A stretch of 64,000 bases of DNA from contig OZ018321.1 of the NCBI GenBank assembly GCA_963969495.1, forward strand, positions 102,673,578-102,737,577, in the 5' to 3' direction. Origin of the DNA: Ceratothoa steindachneri. Lineage: Eukaryota; Arthropoda; Malacostraca; Isopoda; Cymothoidae. Made by a program: the position numbers and the translations under genes. Shown here one piece after another: positions 22,201 to 33,544 of this stretch (within the stretch, counting starts at the first letter, position 1; the number at the start of each line of letters is the position of its first letter). The notes below the pieces were generated by a model that saw nothing but the letters and a program-made list of their open reading frames with translations, had not been told where the DNA came from and made no database searches.

Positions 22201-22735
22201 TAAGTAGATTTTAGACTGTTTTTACACCAAATAATAATTTCCGAATTTTCGATGTATAATTCAAATACAGAAATTCCAGCACTTGGTAGAAGCAGAAATG
22301 GCGATCTTTTGACGTCATAACATCATGAATAATTTCAAGTTCAAATTCGAAAGCAAAAATTACCTCTACTTTCAAAGCATTCATTTCGGGAGTAGAAGTT
22401 TACATCAAATTTAAAACAAGATTATTTTGTCTGATTGAAATTACTAAGTCCAGCAGGCATAACTTAAAATTTATATTAGTCATTATGTAGAATCTTAGAC
22501 TATCTGTGCATAATAAAAATCTATTAAATTGTAAAAAGCTCATTTTGTGTTTCCAACTTTTAAGAATATACGAGTATTGCTTAATTGTATTAAAATATTA
22601 AATCGTATACTACATACGAGTACATGTCTTTTAATAACATGTTAAATTTTGAGATAAAAATGTATGAATTCATTCATTAGGCTCAGGCCAAAGATCAATT
22701 AAAATGTTACAAACAAGACTGAAAGAGGGTCTTCA
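19280..22735. other. No gene seen
   Basis: AT-rich sequence without recognisable protein, RNA or long repeat. 20990-21370 is richer in GC and CpG than its surroundings and could be an old promoter or 5' exon, but nothing in it supports a specific gene. Confidence 0.4.
21911..21943. repeat. (GGTC)n microsatellite
   Basis: GTCGGTCGTCGGTCGGTCGTC-type run of mixed GGTC and CGT units. Confidence 0.85.
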
Positions 22736-22739
22736 CGTT

Positions 22740-24250
22740 TAGTATATCAGCCAGAGAGCGCGGCTGGGGTCCCTTATAAGATACAGGAACCTAGCCCAAG
22801 CTCGACGATATTCACCCACGTTGAAATCGTCAGGGCGTGCTTATAGCGTATGTAGGCATATTGCTTCTCTGTGAGCGTTTCACACTCGGTCGACAACCAA
22901 GGAAGCGGACAACATGCAAAACAACAATATATTATAGATATTGTAATTAGCCCCAGGCGATGAGGGTTGCCAGGGAGAAACTCAACGGCCTCATCAACAA
23001 ACATAAACTCCTCGAATGAGATAGAGAAATCAGTCATTTTCTAAAATGTGGACTTCTGCGCCCACTCAAAACACCACCAAGGCGGTCTTTTTGGCAGTAG
23101 CGGCACGGAAAGTCCTCAACACCCTCAAACCCAAAATCATGCTGTGCTTTAAGAGAGCACAGAGACAGTTTGAGACAGCGAAATGAAGTGGTTCTCAGGC
23201 AGTGATACGTAAACTTATTCACATTTACGACACCCATCTCCAGCTTTTCGGAGAGATCAGCAAGGACCTCACCCCTTGGGTTGAGCGTGTAGTCCCCAAA
23301 GTGAGTGACTAACTTTCAAATCCCGAACAGCAAAAAGGCCTCGGTATCCGTGTTAAGACGTGGCGGAACTCGCCCTCGTCGATGACAACTGACGGTGGAA
23401 TCTACACATAATGAATGTTTACCTACTATCCAGGTGTAGCTGACCAACTACTGCAGATAGGATGTATTTTTAGCGAATAGAAGTACAGAGGCATCACTCC
23501 AGTTGTAAATCGCACATCCTCCTGCCGGACTACCAATCCGTCGTAGTGTGGTCGAAAAATTCTTATACACTGTGAGGTTGGCAACGGAACCCTCGACCAG
23601 CATGATCTCAAGTAGACAGATAGCTAACAGGGAACGTGAGGAGACGAGCCTCCGCAGCTCTTCTCAGTTGATTTGGAGTCAGTGGTCATTCTATTGGAGG
23701 AATATGCGCTCCAGGCTTAGCTTTGAGGAGATAGGGTAGTCCTCTTAGATGTGAAGACCCTCACAGAAATGGGAGCACGATACCTGGAAGGAAGATTCCG
23801 GGAGCTGCTTCTCGTCGAGAGCACTGAAATCACTGTCGCCCCCGAAAGGTCATCGTGGGTGGGTAGTTCACTATCCGAGTCTTTTCATCCCTCCGCATCG
23901 GAATCTTTGGCTTAGGAGGCGTGGGTCTCTATTTTGGAAGGTCTCCTCTAGTCCTAGTGTCTTGTGACCTGCAGGCGCTAAAAGCGTTGTTAATAGAAGT
24001 TCGAAAGCCTCTCTCCTGACACGGCATGAGGTAGCTGGTAGGGTCCTTGAATTTTGACAAGGGTTGAGAGTATAGTAGGGAACAAGGGAAAGTACAAATA
24101 CTTGCCCCTCCCCCTCACACATACATACTTTCAGAGACCTAAGTCCAACCCGGTGAAGGGGCTTTCCTAATTTGTAGTCAGGCCAGAAGGATGTGCGGCT
24201 CCTCCAGGTACCAAGTGTAACAGGCAACAAAAGCTACACCTCTGTGGTAA
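22740..24250 (-). pseudogene. LINE X fragment (end of ORF1 region and endonuclease)
   Basis: Reverse-strand relative of 48580-49820. Matching landmarks include GAGGGAAGAAAAGACTCG/GGAGGGATGAAAAGACTCG, GTGAGGGTCTTC, and the endonuclease C-terminal segment GVVNVNKFTYHC (GVLNVDEFTHYC in the other copy) with LSLCSLKAQ. It then covers the linker toward the RT (EFLPGNPHRLGL). Frames are broken throughout. The RT and 3' end are absent at the low-coordinate end. Confidence 0.8.
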
Positions 24251-24559
24251 AGGAGAGGAAGAGAGTTACATAGTACAGAAAAATAGAATGTAAATGTTAG
24301 GGGAAGAAGGAGGATAGGCTAAACTGGTGCCGAATGGGGGTGAATGGGACGATTCATCGCATGCTAATTCATCGTCAGTTAAATCACCGCTTTATATTTT
24401 ATATTATACAAATGGTGCTTAAAGTATAGAGAATCAAATGGAAAAAGGAAAACAAGACAAAAAAGTATGTAGTTATCTATTAGAAAACCTTATCTTACAT
24501 ATAGAAAATTAAAAATAAAATTTTTACTTTATTATGTTTTTCTTTTTAAGTTTTTATCT

Positions 24560-24870
24560 CACGATTTCGAAAAGGTATGTCAAATTCTTCAAAGTGACCT
24601 TTGATATATAAATATGAAACTGGTTTTCAATATCTTCTAGTCATTCATTTTTATTTATTTTTTGACGTTTCGTTATTATACTAAGAAAATTTCCAAAGTG
24701 TACATAATATTTATATCCCCAGGCTATTTATAGTAATATACATAGAGTCACGTGTTAAATGCCGCACCAAAATATATTTTATCTTGATCGTTTTTTTATA
24801 TAAATTTATTTAGTTATATAATTTATATTATATATAGCCGCCAGATGTTCTCTCAAAATTAACATATATA
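24560..24870 (-). repeat. PLE 3' tail fragment
   Basis: Reverse complement matches 33880-34110, including GTAATATACATAGAGTCACGTGTTAAAT and GAAACTGGTTTTCAATATCTTCTA in diverged form. At 33.5-34.1 kb the same sequence follows a PLE endonuclease end, so this is a PLE tail. 24251-24559 before it is AT-rich without features. Confidence 0.7.
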
Positions 24871-26494
24871 TGTCGTAGAATGGACTCTCGACGATATAGC
24901 ATATATAACTATTCGTTGAGCGAACTTCTTTAATTATCTTTAGAGTGCGTGGATGTCTAGGCTGGCCGATATTATGTATCTTAGATGTGCTTAAGAAGTG
25001 GAACTGAGCTCAAGGATAATAATATTGCTATCATTAATAAAATAGAGTTTTATTAATAATAACTATCAACAACACACAAAACGGAAAATATTGACATAAA
25101 CAGAGAATGGAAAGGGTCGTGGAGGATCGAGCTAATCCGATGATTAAAAGATTTAAAAAGGTAAAACAAATATAAAGTTAAAGGGAGGTGATGGTTCGCT
25201 AAACCATTTAAAGCACAGGATAGAATTGACAAAAATGGTTAAATACTCAAAGGTAACGTTCGGCTTACGTAATTATACTTGTTGTGCAGAGGAAGGCGAC
25301 ATGAATGAATTTTCGGTACGCTGGTGAGTTCCAGCCGAAGGGGGGAGGGGATTAAATGATCCTGACGTGGCGTCTTGGGAATGAGAACCGTATATTAACA
25401 AACGGATTGAAGAACAATGGCTGTTCTACGTTGTTCTCTTCTGAACAACAGGGGGGTGGTGAGGACCGTCTCTTGTTTACGGGCTCGAGAACAATGGCTG
25501 TTCTAACGTTGTTCTCTTTCTGAACAACAGGAGAAGGGTGAGAACCGTTTCTTGGTGAACGGGCTGAAACGAACAATGGCTGTTCTAGGTTGTTCTCTTC
25601 TAAACAACAGAGGGGGGGGGAGAACCGTCTCTTTTTTACGGGCTCGAGAACAATGGCTGTTCTAATGTTGTTCTCTTTTGAACGACAAAGGGGAAGAGTG
25701 AGAACTGTTTCTTGGCGAACGGGCTCAAAAGAACAACGGCTGTTCTACGTTGTTATCTTGTGAACAACAGGGGACGGGTGAGAACCGTTTCTTGTCAACG
25801 GGCTCGAACGTTTAATGGCTGTTCTAACGTTGTTCTCTTTCTGAACAACAGGGGAAGGGTGAGAACCGTTTCTTGGAGAACGGGCTCAAACGAACAATGG
25901 CTGTTCTACGTTGTTCTCATCTGAACAACAGGGGGGGGGTGAGAACCGTTTCTTATCAACGGACTCAAAAGAACAATGGCTGTTCTAAAGTTGTTTTCTT
26001 TCTGAACAACCAGGGGAAACCTTGTGGACTTGGCGTCACGAAAGGCTCAAACCTTGGCACCCAAGGGATATTGTCCTCCTTCTGGACAAGTGATGGTGAA
26101 TCTCGAGGTCGAGGTCCCTTGGCGCACAAGGTGAGAGTGGGTCGTAGTGTTGTTTCGCGACGAAAATCTGGATCTCCAATCTGAATATTAGTGGTTAAGT
26201 TTCCATATAAATAGCCGGGACATCTCCTTGGCGTGAGGGACAATGGAGTGGGAGCTTCGAGGGAGTGCACAGCCGAGCCTGAGAACAATGGGCTTATCTG
26301 CCCATAAGCCTAACTCAATCTGGTGAGGTCGGCGCATGGGTCGTAGGGAAAAGATAAACCTCCTTGTTTAAACATTGACTCAGGTGGCTTCGATAAGGCG
26401 CCCAGCTTCAAAGCGAAGATGCACGTGGGTAGCATCGTGGTTTTAAATAACATGTTATAGTGGTTGAAATTAAGTGGCCTCAACCCGATCTATC

Positions 26495-26498
<4 letters not shown>
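24871..26498 (+). repeat. Left arm of a long inverted repeat (LTR-like or foldback)
   Basis: Begins TGTCGTAGAATGGACTC and ends CTATCACA. Its inverted partner is 28506-27150. Shared landmarks, in order: AAGAAGTGGAACTGAGCTCAAGGATAATAATAT, AGAATGGAAAGGGTCGTGG, TTCGCTAAACCATTTAAAGCAC, the minisatellite, GACTTGGCGTC, and a TATAAATAG box (near 26207). ATCTGCCCATAAGCCTAACTCA and GATGCACGTGGGTAGC come last. A TG...CA outline with an internal TATA box looks like an LTR. The head-outward orientation looks like a foldback element. No coding capacity. Confidence 0.85.
25412..26030 (+). repeat. Minisatellite with dimeric higher-order structure, 8 units
   Basis: The core GAACAATGGCTGTTCTA starts at 25412, 25489, 25571, 25648, 25731, 25810 (mutated), 25892 and 25971. 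Spacings alternate 77, 82, 77, 83, 79, 82, 79. Short units carry TCTACGTTGTTCTC and a G-run; long units carry CTAACGTTGTTCTCTTTCTG, GAAGGGTGAG and an inserted AAC. The array is therefore an A-B dimer of about 160 bp repeated four times. The core is itself an imperfect palindrome (GAACA-n5-TGTTC). Confidence 0.92.

Positions 26499-26579
<81 letters not shown>
26499..26579. repeat. (TA)n array
   Basis: About 80 bp of TA between the left arm and the PLE fragment. Confidence 0.95.
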
Positions 26580-26580
<1 letters not shown>

Positions 26581-26584
<4 letters not shown>

Positions 26585-27010
26585 GTAGTAATGGCATTTA
26601 TATATGCTTAAGGATTTACGAAATTCATCATATTTGATGTTCAAATTTGGTTGTTCGTTTTTAATAAGAATTGCTTCTGTTAATTCTAGGTCTTGTTCAC
26701 TGTTTGATCCGTAAATAATTTTAAAGTTTTTGAATTTGTGATACGCCACATAAGTGACCGTTATTGTATTCTTCTATTCGTTTGATTTTTGAGCTGATCT
26801 TTTTTGTCTTTGATAGATCTCGCGATCTTATTTGTCTTTGATAGATCTCGCGATCTTTTTTGTTTTTGATAGATCTCGCAATCTTATTTGTCTTTGATAG
26901 ATCTCGCGATCTTATGTGTCTTTTTTGGTATTAGTGAAAGTTTCATTGCAACCTCGATCACAACCGCGCCTCCTCCTTTATCTACTCGTTAGATTACATT
27001 GTCTGGGATG
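26581..27010 (-). pseudogene. Penelope-like element remnant (deleted between RT start and endonuclease end)
   Basis: On the - strand it opens with DKGGGAVVIEVA (PLE RT N-terminal motif ADKGGAVV). A lysine/arginine-rich stretch created by 28-bp repeats follows. It closes with KNFKIIYGSNSEQ and AILIKNEQPNLN, the end of the GIY-YIG domain. The middle of the RT is gone. The C-terminal part is close to that at 33700-33800, so both belong to one family. The (TA)n array follows the 3' end, as at the other PLE. Confidence 0.75.
26801..26925. repeat. 28-bp tandem repeat, 4 units
   Basis: TTTGATAGATCTCGCGATCTT recurs with TGATAG at 26811, 26839, 26867 and 26895, exactly 28 bp apart. It lies inside the PLE remnant. 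Confidence 0.92.
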
Positions 27011-27149
27011 TTGATTAGTAATTTATTCTTTATTCATTAGAATGTTGAAAGGTTATGGACCCCTTCCCCTCCCACACACACTACCATGGGTTGGGGTAGA
27101 AGCGACAAGGAATCAATGAAAATTTGGTGAGGGTTAAATACAGCAGGAG

Positions 27150-28506
27150 TGTGAAAGAACGGTCTGAGGCCGCTTAAATTTAGCCGCTATTACATGTTTA
27201 GGAACACATGGCTACCCACGTGCATCTGCGAGAGGAAGCAGAGTGCGTTATCGCCCACCTTAACAAATATTTAATCAAGGAGGTTCATTCCCCCGTTTTG
27301 CCTCCATACGCCAATCTCGCCAGACTGAGTTAGGCTTATGGGCAGATAAGGTATTTTCCCAGGCGCGACCGGGGCATTCAACCGAAGCCTCCCACTCAAT
27401 TGTCTCCTACGCCAAGGGGATGGCTTCGACTATTTATATCAAAGCTTTACTGATTGAAGCAGATCAGATCAGATCCAGATTATCTTCGCGAGGTATCACG
27501 CCGATCCGGTCTCCCTTGTGCACCTCGAGATCCACCATTATTGTCTAGAAGAGGACAATATCCTTTGAGTGCCAAGGTTCGTTCCTTCGAGACGCCAAGT
27601 CAATAAGGCCCTTCCTGTTGTTCAGAAAGAGAACAACGTTAGAACAGCTATTGTTCTTTGAGTACGTTGACAAGAGATCGTTCTCACCCTCCCCCCCTGT
27701 TGTTTAGAAAGAGAACAGCGTTAAAACAGCCATTGTTCTTTGAGCCCGTTGACAAGAGATCGTTCTCACCCCCCTGTTGTCTAGAAAGAGAGCAACGTTA
27801 GAACAGTCATTGTTCTTCAAGCTCGTTTGTCAAGAAACGGTTCTCATTCCCAATACATCACGTCAGGAATTTAATTCCCCCCTTTTTAACCTTCTTCAAG
27901 AGAACGCTTGTTCATCTAGAAAGTCCCCGATTTGCTGTCACAAAGATCGCTCGTACCTCCGAGCCCCACTTCGCTCTCACTCTTCAAAGACAGTCCTTCC
28001 CCTTCGCTAAAGACAACCCCCCGAAGAACCCTTCTGCTGGAAATCACCAGTGGACCGAAGATTCTTTCGCATCGTCTTCCTCTGCACAACAACTTTGTAA
28101 TTACGTAAGCTGAGCATTACCTTTAATTATCTAACCTTTTTTATCAACGCTACACGGTGCTTTAAATGGTTTAGCGAACTATCCCATCCCTTTAATTTTT
28201 ATTTGTTTACCTTTTTAAATCTCTCCAAATCTTAATCCTCGGATTAGTCAGATTTTCCCACGACCCTTTCCATTCTCCGTTTATGTAAACATTTTCTTTT
28301 TGTGTGTTGTTGATAGTATAATTAATAAAACTCAATTTTATTAATGATAGCCATATTATTATCCTTGAGCTCAGTTCCACTTCTTAAGCATATTGAAGAT
28401 AAATAACCTCGGTCAATCAGATTACTACGCACTCGAAATATTAGAATAATTCCTTCAATGAATAGTTATATATGGTATATCGTCTAGAGTCTATTCTCCG
28501 ACAATG
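27150..28506 (-). repeat. Right arm of the long inverted repeat
   Basis: Read on the - strand from 28506 it starts TGTCGGAGAATAGACTC and follows the landmarks of the left arm to TTCTTTCACA near 27150. It has only three minisatellite units and several small deletions, which makes it about 270 bp shorter. 27011-27149 holds nothing recognisable. Confidence 0.85.
27610..27855 (-). repeat. Minisatellite in the right arm, 3 units
   Basis: Reverse-complement units of the 25.4-26.0 kb array, with the ATTGTTC landmark near 27651, 27732 and 27809 (spacing about 81 and 77). The dimer spacing is kept. Confidence 0.9.
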
Positions 28507-29085
28507 AGGAATAAATTTTGCCCGAAGGCCGGGTCAGTCAATTTTACAAAACAATAACAATTTACATTTTGGATAATTTAGTATGATGAAATTAATTATT
28601 CTTGCAGTGAAAATTTACCTAGTTTATATTAATTATTACGAACACTGATTATTTTAGTTAGAATTCGATAATTATGGGTCTTATTATGTTAGTTATACTT
28701 TATTTGCTATCAAAATCGCCTTTTATTATCTTTGACGATTTTTAGTATGTTACTTTTATAATTATCGCTTTTAATTTATATTAATATTATTTTTATATAT
28801 TTAGGATTAACGTCTACAACACTTATCTCTAATTTGAAGTATAACCACTTTTATTCTATAAAACTCGCTTCTTTTTTATTAACTTTGACGAGTTTAATTT
28901 GACACTTTTATTATTATCACTTTAATTTTTATTTTTATGATTAACGTTAATAACACTTGTTTTTAATTTTAACTATATTCACTTTTATTCACTATAAGAA
29001 ACCTTTGTTATCCTTTTTCGACACATTTATTCTTGTATTGGTCACTTCTACTTGTCGATTTCAGATGTTTTTTGTCCACTTTTTA
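28507..29085. other. AT-rich stretch, no gene seen
   Basis: Mostly A/T with short similar phrases (such as TTAACGT and CACTTTTATT), but no ordered repeat or coding signal. Confidence 0.5.
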
Positions 29086-29930
29086 TTACCTTGTATACAG
29101 AAAGGTTGACGGTATGGACGCACGAATCAAGGATGAAAATTGCGCTGTCCCACAACAAATCCTTAATTTCCTTGGAGAGAACGGACCCTCGAACGTCCAC
29201 TTGAACTTCTCTTTCGGAATTTCCTGGAGCAGTAGCAGCAGGTCTCCTTTATGGGGTATGCAGACTGGTAATCTGAATACCATGAAGGCAAAATCCTCTC
29301 CGTCAGAGAAGAAGCCTTCTTCCAGGACTTCCCTATTCTCGGTAAGGTGGTCTCCTTGGAGCATTGAAGCTTCCTCTTTGTCATCTTCTTCTTCCTTCAT
29401 CGTAGAGGTGTTTTGTTCTTCCTCTTGAAAGTTTTTTCCTTTTCTTCTTTCCTCTTTATTTCTTCTACTTCTTTTAGTTTTTCTTTGGACTTTTGTTTAT
29501 AGTAGTCCCCTCTTCGGCAGACTCTTCTTTTTCTAGCTGCGCTGGTTCTGACTCATTTTGAAGGTCGGTTAACTTTATTTTTATGACGTCTTGCGAGGTA
29601 TGGTTAGGCGGGAACCACAGGTTGTTCTTAGTCCCGTTTCTCTGGAGAAGGTGGTATAGTTCATCTGCAAAAACGTCCCAGGATTGGCCAGGTTAACCAA
29701 GTGGGCAAAAGTGAGCATCAATAGTTTCGAAGCCATGATTCCATAGTTGTTGTATTACTTCCGCGAATGACTTCGCCTTTGCCTCCTTTTCCCATTTCAA
29801 CGGCTCCCTCTTCGCCCGAATCGCTTTTTGTGGATGGGACACTTCATGGCTAGCGCGCTGTGGTCTTACGTCTTGAAAAAGAGTAGAAGGTAAAATATAT
29901 AGTTAGAGTAGAATGGATAGTAGGTGCCAA
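29086..29930 (-). pseudogene. LINE Y ORF1, C-terminal half
   Basis: On the - strand it begins with LAMKCPIHKKAIRAKRE, the last zinc-knuckle segment also present at 63365-63415 (LAMKCLICKEAIRAKRE). It continues through FAEVIQQLWNHGFETIDAHF and an acidic/lysine-rich stretch to the 104-codon ORF at 29086-29400. The product would be the RNA-binding ORF1 protein of a Jockey-like LINE. Several frameshifts. The order relative to the endonuclease at 30-32 kb is wrong for one element, so this is a separate or rearranged copy. 29931-30179 holds AT-rich sequence only. Confidence 0.65.
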
Positions 29931-30179
29931 GGTAAAGTGGTGAAAGGGAATAAGTATGAGATATTACAGTTTTCTGGGGGACTAGCCATCTCTTCTTCGT
30001 TCTTTATTATCGTTTTATTATGCATTTATGTTATTTATATTTATTTATTTATTTCATTTTTGTTTATTATATTCTTTAACTTATTTTCAAGGCTCTCACG
30101 TCTCCATTGTTCTTTGTTGTTTTTGTTTTTTAGTGTGCAGTTGTTTGGTCAATATTTTACCTAAACATTGGTGTAGGAT

Positions 30180-30722
30180 TGACCCCGACTATCGGTTTCC
30201 CACTCCTAAAATTTCCTCTATTGTTCCTCCGATCATTAATGGGGATCTCCAATTTTCTACTTTCTTCTTCGTTTAGAAGTTCTTCAAGTTTTTCCCATAT
30301 TTTTGTAGCCCTTTTGTGAATAATTTTGTTAATTGGTTCTAAGTTAATTTCTTGGTATGGGTCTTATTGGCTACATTGTTCTCTTCTTTTCTCATTTTTT
30401 CTGTAATTAATGGAGTACGGACATAGTGTGGTAAGGTTCTAAATGTTGTTCATGGGATATGTAAAGCATCTGCTTCGGTTAGTGCCTTAAATAATTTATG
30501 GATAGCTTCATCTATTTCTTCGAGAGTAGCTTCGCTTAGATCTGGTTGTTGAAAATTTTCTATATCTTCGACGTATCCGCGCCAGTTTGCATTTTGATAA
30601 TTTTTCATGATAGGGCACTTCACTTGTATAGGATCGGCTGAAATTTTTACGATTACCATGTCATGGTCGCTAGTAGATGGTCGGCCTCTTTCTATTTGAT
30701 AGTTATAGCGAAATCTAGGGGA
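30180..30722 (-). pseudogene. LINE Y endonuclease C-terminus, part 2 of a split gene
   Basis: The 91-codon ORF (30450-30725) carries RPSTSDHDMVIVKI, the conserved SDH end of an AP-type endonuclease. DIENFQQPDLSEATLEEID follows, which corresponds to the SADLNEEILEEID stretch of the + copy at 46230. It continues the reading of 32522-32900 across a CR1 insertion. It then runs toward the RT linker and decays before 30180. Confidence 0.85.
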
Positions 30723-30734
30723 CAAGAGTACGAT

Positions 30735-32521
30735 GTCCGGTTTTGTTGCATAAGGGTGGCTAAGCGGTCTGAGGAACTCCGAGTGGCGAGATTTTGTAAA
30801 GAGAATCCAAAAGAGTTCTTTGGATATGTAAACAGCCGTAAACCAATCCGTCGAACGATTGGCCCTTTAAGGAATGAGGAGGGGACATTAAAACACTCAG
30901 ATGCATAAAATGCTAACCTCCTCAACGACTACTTCTCTTCAGTGTTTACTGAAGAGTGTGGTCCCATCCCCCAGCCAACAGATTCCTATTCGAGGGAAGA
31001 GCTGGAGGATATGGACTTCACCAAAGGAGAAATAGAAAAAAAAGATCACTGACCTAATGACGAATAAGTCAACTAGCCTGGATGGGTTTCTACCTAAAGT
31101 GTTGAAAAAAGTCCGCGATCAAGTGTGACGATACCTGAGCGCAATCTTCAACATGCCAATCCGGACCGAATGCGTTCTTATAGACTGGCGTGAAGCGGAG
31201 GTGACTCCTATCTTCAAGAAAAGAGACCGTAGCTAACCGTCGAACTACCGACCTATCATTCTGACTTTGATAGTCTCTAAACTCATGGAAAGCATCATGG
31301 TGGACAAAATTACGTCGCATTTAGAGTCAAAGCTGCTACTGAGGAGTTCTTAGCACGGCTTCCGAAGGCAACAGTCATGCCTGACGAACCTTGTGGAATT
31401 TTTCCACTTCGTCTTCAGTGAGCACAATCAGGAGAAAGGCGGTAGATGTGGTGTATTAGACTTTCAGAAAGCCTTTGATAAGGTACCACACCACCGCTTT
31501 CTCCGGAAAGTGCGAGCGCTAGGCATAGATAGAAAAGTAGCAGGCTGGATAGAGAACTGGCTAAGTGGCAGACGGCAATGGGTGGTGCTAAATGGACAGG
31601 CTTCTGAGTGGGTGCCCGTTACTAGCGGGGTGCCTGAAGTTTCTGTCCTGGGACCACTATTATTCATCATCTACGTTAACGAAATGGAAGGTGACATGGT
31701 TGCCAAGATTTCTAAATTTGCCGACGATACCAAGCTTGGTATGAACGTTGCAAAGGATGGAAATACTGCCCGTCTGCAGGAAGAGCTTCGGAAGATTGGT
31801 GAGTCGTCGGACACGTGTCAAATGCCCTTTAACGTGAACAAATGCAAAGTGATGCATATCAGCCACCGAAACCCTCAATCTCATTATATCTTTAAGGGCA
31901 CTGCTCCTGAATCTACCGACACTGAGAAGGATTTGGGTGTAACTATAACTAGTGATCTCAAGTTCTCGAGGCAGTGTATTGAGACGGAGAGGAAAGCCCA
32001 AAAGATGCCAGGTTATATGAAGCGACAGTTTGGATACCAGAACAAGAAAATAGTACTTTGTTTGTACAATTCACTTACCCGACAGCACCTGGAGTATGCC
32101 GAATAATTTTGGAGTCCTTCATTTCAAAAAGAAAACAGTGAGATTGGAACGCGTGCAAGCCAGGGGAACTAAACTGATTCCCTCTATCAGACATAAAAGT
32201 TATGAAGATAGATTAAGGGAATTAGATCTGTTCTAGGGTTCGATAATGTTTACTACGGGGATATTTTCAACCTTAATGAGATCACGTACAGTATATGCGG
32301 TAGCTGGAACGCACTTCTGATGAAGGTTGTCAACAGCAATTCTGTTGACCAGTTCAAGACAAGACTAGACAAAGTCTTGAAAAGTAGCCGTTTACGGAGG
32401 ACGTAAGGCAATTGAGCTGGGATGTGCCCACTCTACAGCTTGTCCAAAGGTACCTTCATTGAATGGACCGTAAGGTCTTCTATGGTACTTATTTTTCTTT
32501 TTACTCCTTGTTACTCGTCCT
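30735..32521 (+). pseudogene. CR1-clade LINE copy 1, 5' truncated
   Basis: RT and 3' end of a CR1 retrotransposon. It has RRSVEELRVARFCKENPKEF and ITDLMTNKSTSLDGF (frames shifted). Then comes a 237-codon ORF (31393-32106) with DFQKAFDKVPHHRFL, SGVPEVSVLGPLLF (usual Gln of GVPQGS lost) and KFADDTKLG (catalytic A-D-D kept). EKDLGVTIT and YNSLTRQHLEYAE follow. After a stop the C-terminus (ERVQAR, SYEDRLREL, FKTRLDK) is partly deleted. The 3' untranslated end CTTTTTACTCCTTGTTACTCGTCC is shared with copy 2. It sits inside LINE Y in the opposite orientation. Confidence 0.93.
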
Positions 32522-32900
32522 ATATATGTCAGAAAGTCCGGACCTATTCTTTCTAATATTCTTTCTATTAGTAAATCCAAATTTTTTCCTGCATTATTAA
32601 GGTTCCTAGTGTACCCTGAGGTTCTCGTGCGTGCATTCAGATCTCCCATCAATAGGACTTGGTCGTTTTGCCAAAATATCTCCATAAAGTTATGCATGGG
32701 TAAATATCCTCTTCTTGGGGGTTGGTATCTCGCCATAATATGTATGTTGCCTGTTTCCGTTTTGATTTTGATAGCTAAGTATGCTTTATCGAGTTCTTTT
32801 AACCTAGTAAATTTTAATCTCTTCTTTACGGCCATAGCTACCCCGTCAAAGTTTACATCTGTGGTAGTTTTATATAATATTGTATAGTTGTATATTTTGA
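32522..32900 (-). pseudogene. LINE Y endonuclease, part 1 of a split gene
   Basis: 147-codon ORF on the - strand (its last part runs into CR1 sequence). Visible are DGVAMAVKKRLKF upstream, then YLAIKIKTETGNIHI, RYQPPRRGYLPMH and LMGDLNARTRTSGYTRN (catalytic D-x-N). GPDFLTYI is next, where the CR1 begins. It aligns with the + strand copy at 45690-46010 (AVAIRKNLSF, GGDLNGRCQTAGYG, GPDFPTYI). AP-type endonucleases nick the genomic target for LINE insertion. Confidence 0.9.
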
Positions 32901-32929
32901 TGGGGGCAGTTTTTGGATTTCTGTTGCCT

Positions 32930-33100
32930 CATCAGCTCTTCCTTGATTTTTTGAAGGAATTATCTGTGGAGAACAGATCAAGCCGTCTGGGGATTAGGGT
33001 TCTGTGAACTAGGATCTCCTGTGGTATTGACGCTTTAAACCCAATCTTCTAAAGTTCCTTCCTGGCCTTTTCAGAGACGAGCTGCTCCATGCCGTCCATC
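32930..33100 (-). pseudogene. LINE Y ORF1, N-terminal fragment
   Basis: Reads MDGMEQLVSEKARKEL, one stop, then ASIPQEILVHRTLIPRRLD, typical of the start of Jockey-like ORF1 proteins. It is followed almost directly by the endonuclease, so most of ORF1 has been deleted in this copy. 33101-33544 is AT-rich with nothing recognised. Confidence 0.5.
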
Positions 33101-33544
33101 GACTAGCAAATATTGCTTTATTTTCTTATTTTATGTCAATATTTCTTTTGAGTTCTTAAATAATTCTGTTGTACATTTTTTTGTTTCAATTTTTGGGGTT
33201 ATTTTCCTGGATATTTTCCTTAAACCGAAATTTAGCCCTTTACTTGAGATATTAGTTTTATGATTGTTTAGGTTATAATTTGAAAGATTCGTGACGATCA
33301 AGAGTTATTTCTTCAAAATGATCTCATCTTCGTATAAATTCCTGATTTTCTCTCCGATGACGGAATTCTATGTCCTATTTTTCTTTGGCTTCATTGCGTT
33401 AGAGGAAAAGTATTGCTGACGAGAAGTTTGTTGTAACTTGAGGTTAGAACATTTTCTTTATGCTGATTTCAAATTATCCTTTTATTTCGATATTTCACAC
33501 TCAAGGACGTTTTTTGAACTCTTTCTGGGGCATATTTAATTGAC

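Noticed and set aside
25412..26030. CRISPR-like array (regular repeats)
   Set aside because: Units are continuous, diverged minisatellite copies without unique spacers, in a eukaryotic genome with introns.
24871..26498. Calling the arm a solo LTR
   Set aside because: TG...CA outline and a TATA box fit, but no target duplication, no internal domains and an inverted partner leave the class open.
29033..29428. 131-codon Ser-rich ORF on the + strand
   Set aside because: The - strand frame continues the LINE Y ORF1 reading from the knuckle segment. The Ser run is the complement of its acidic/lysine-rich part.
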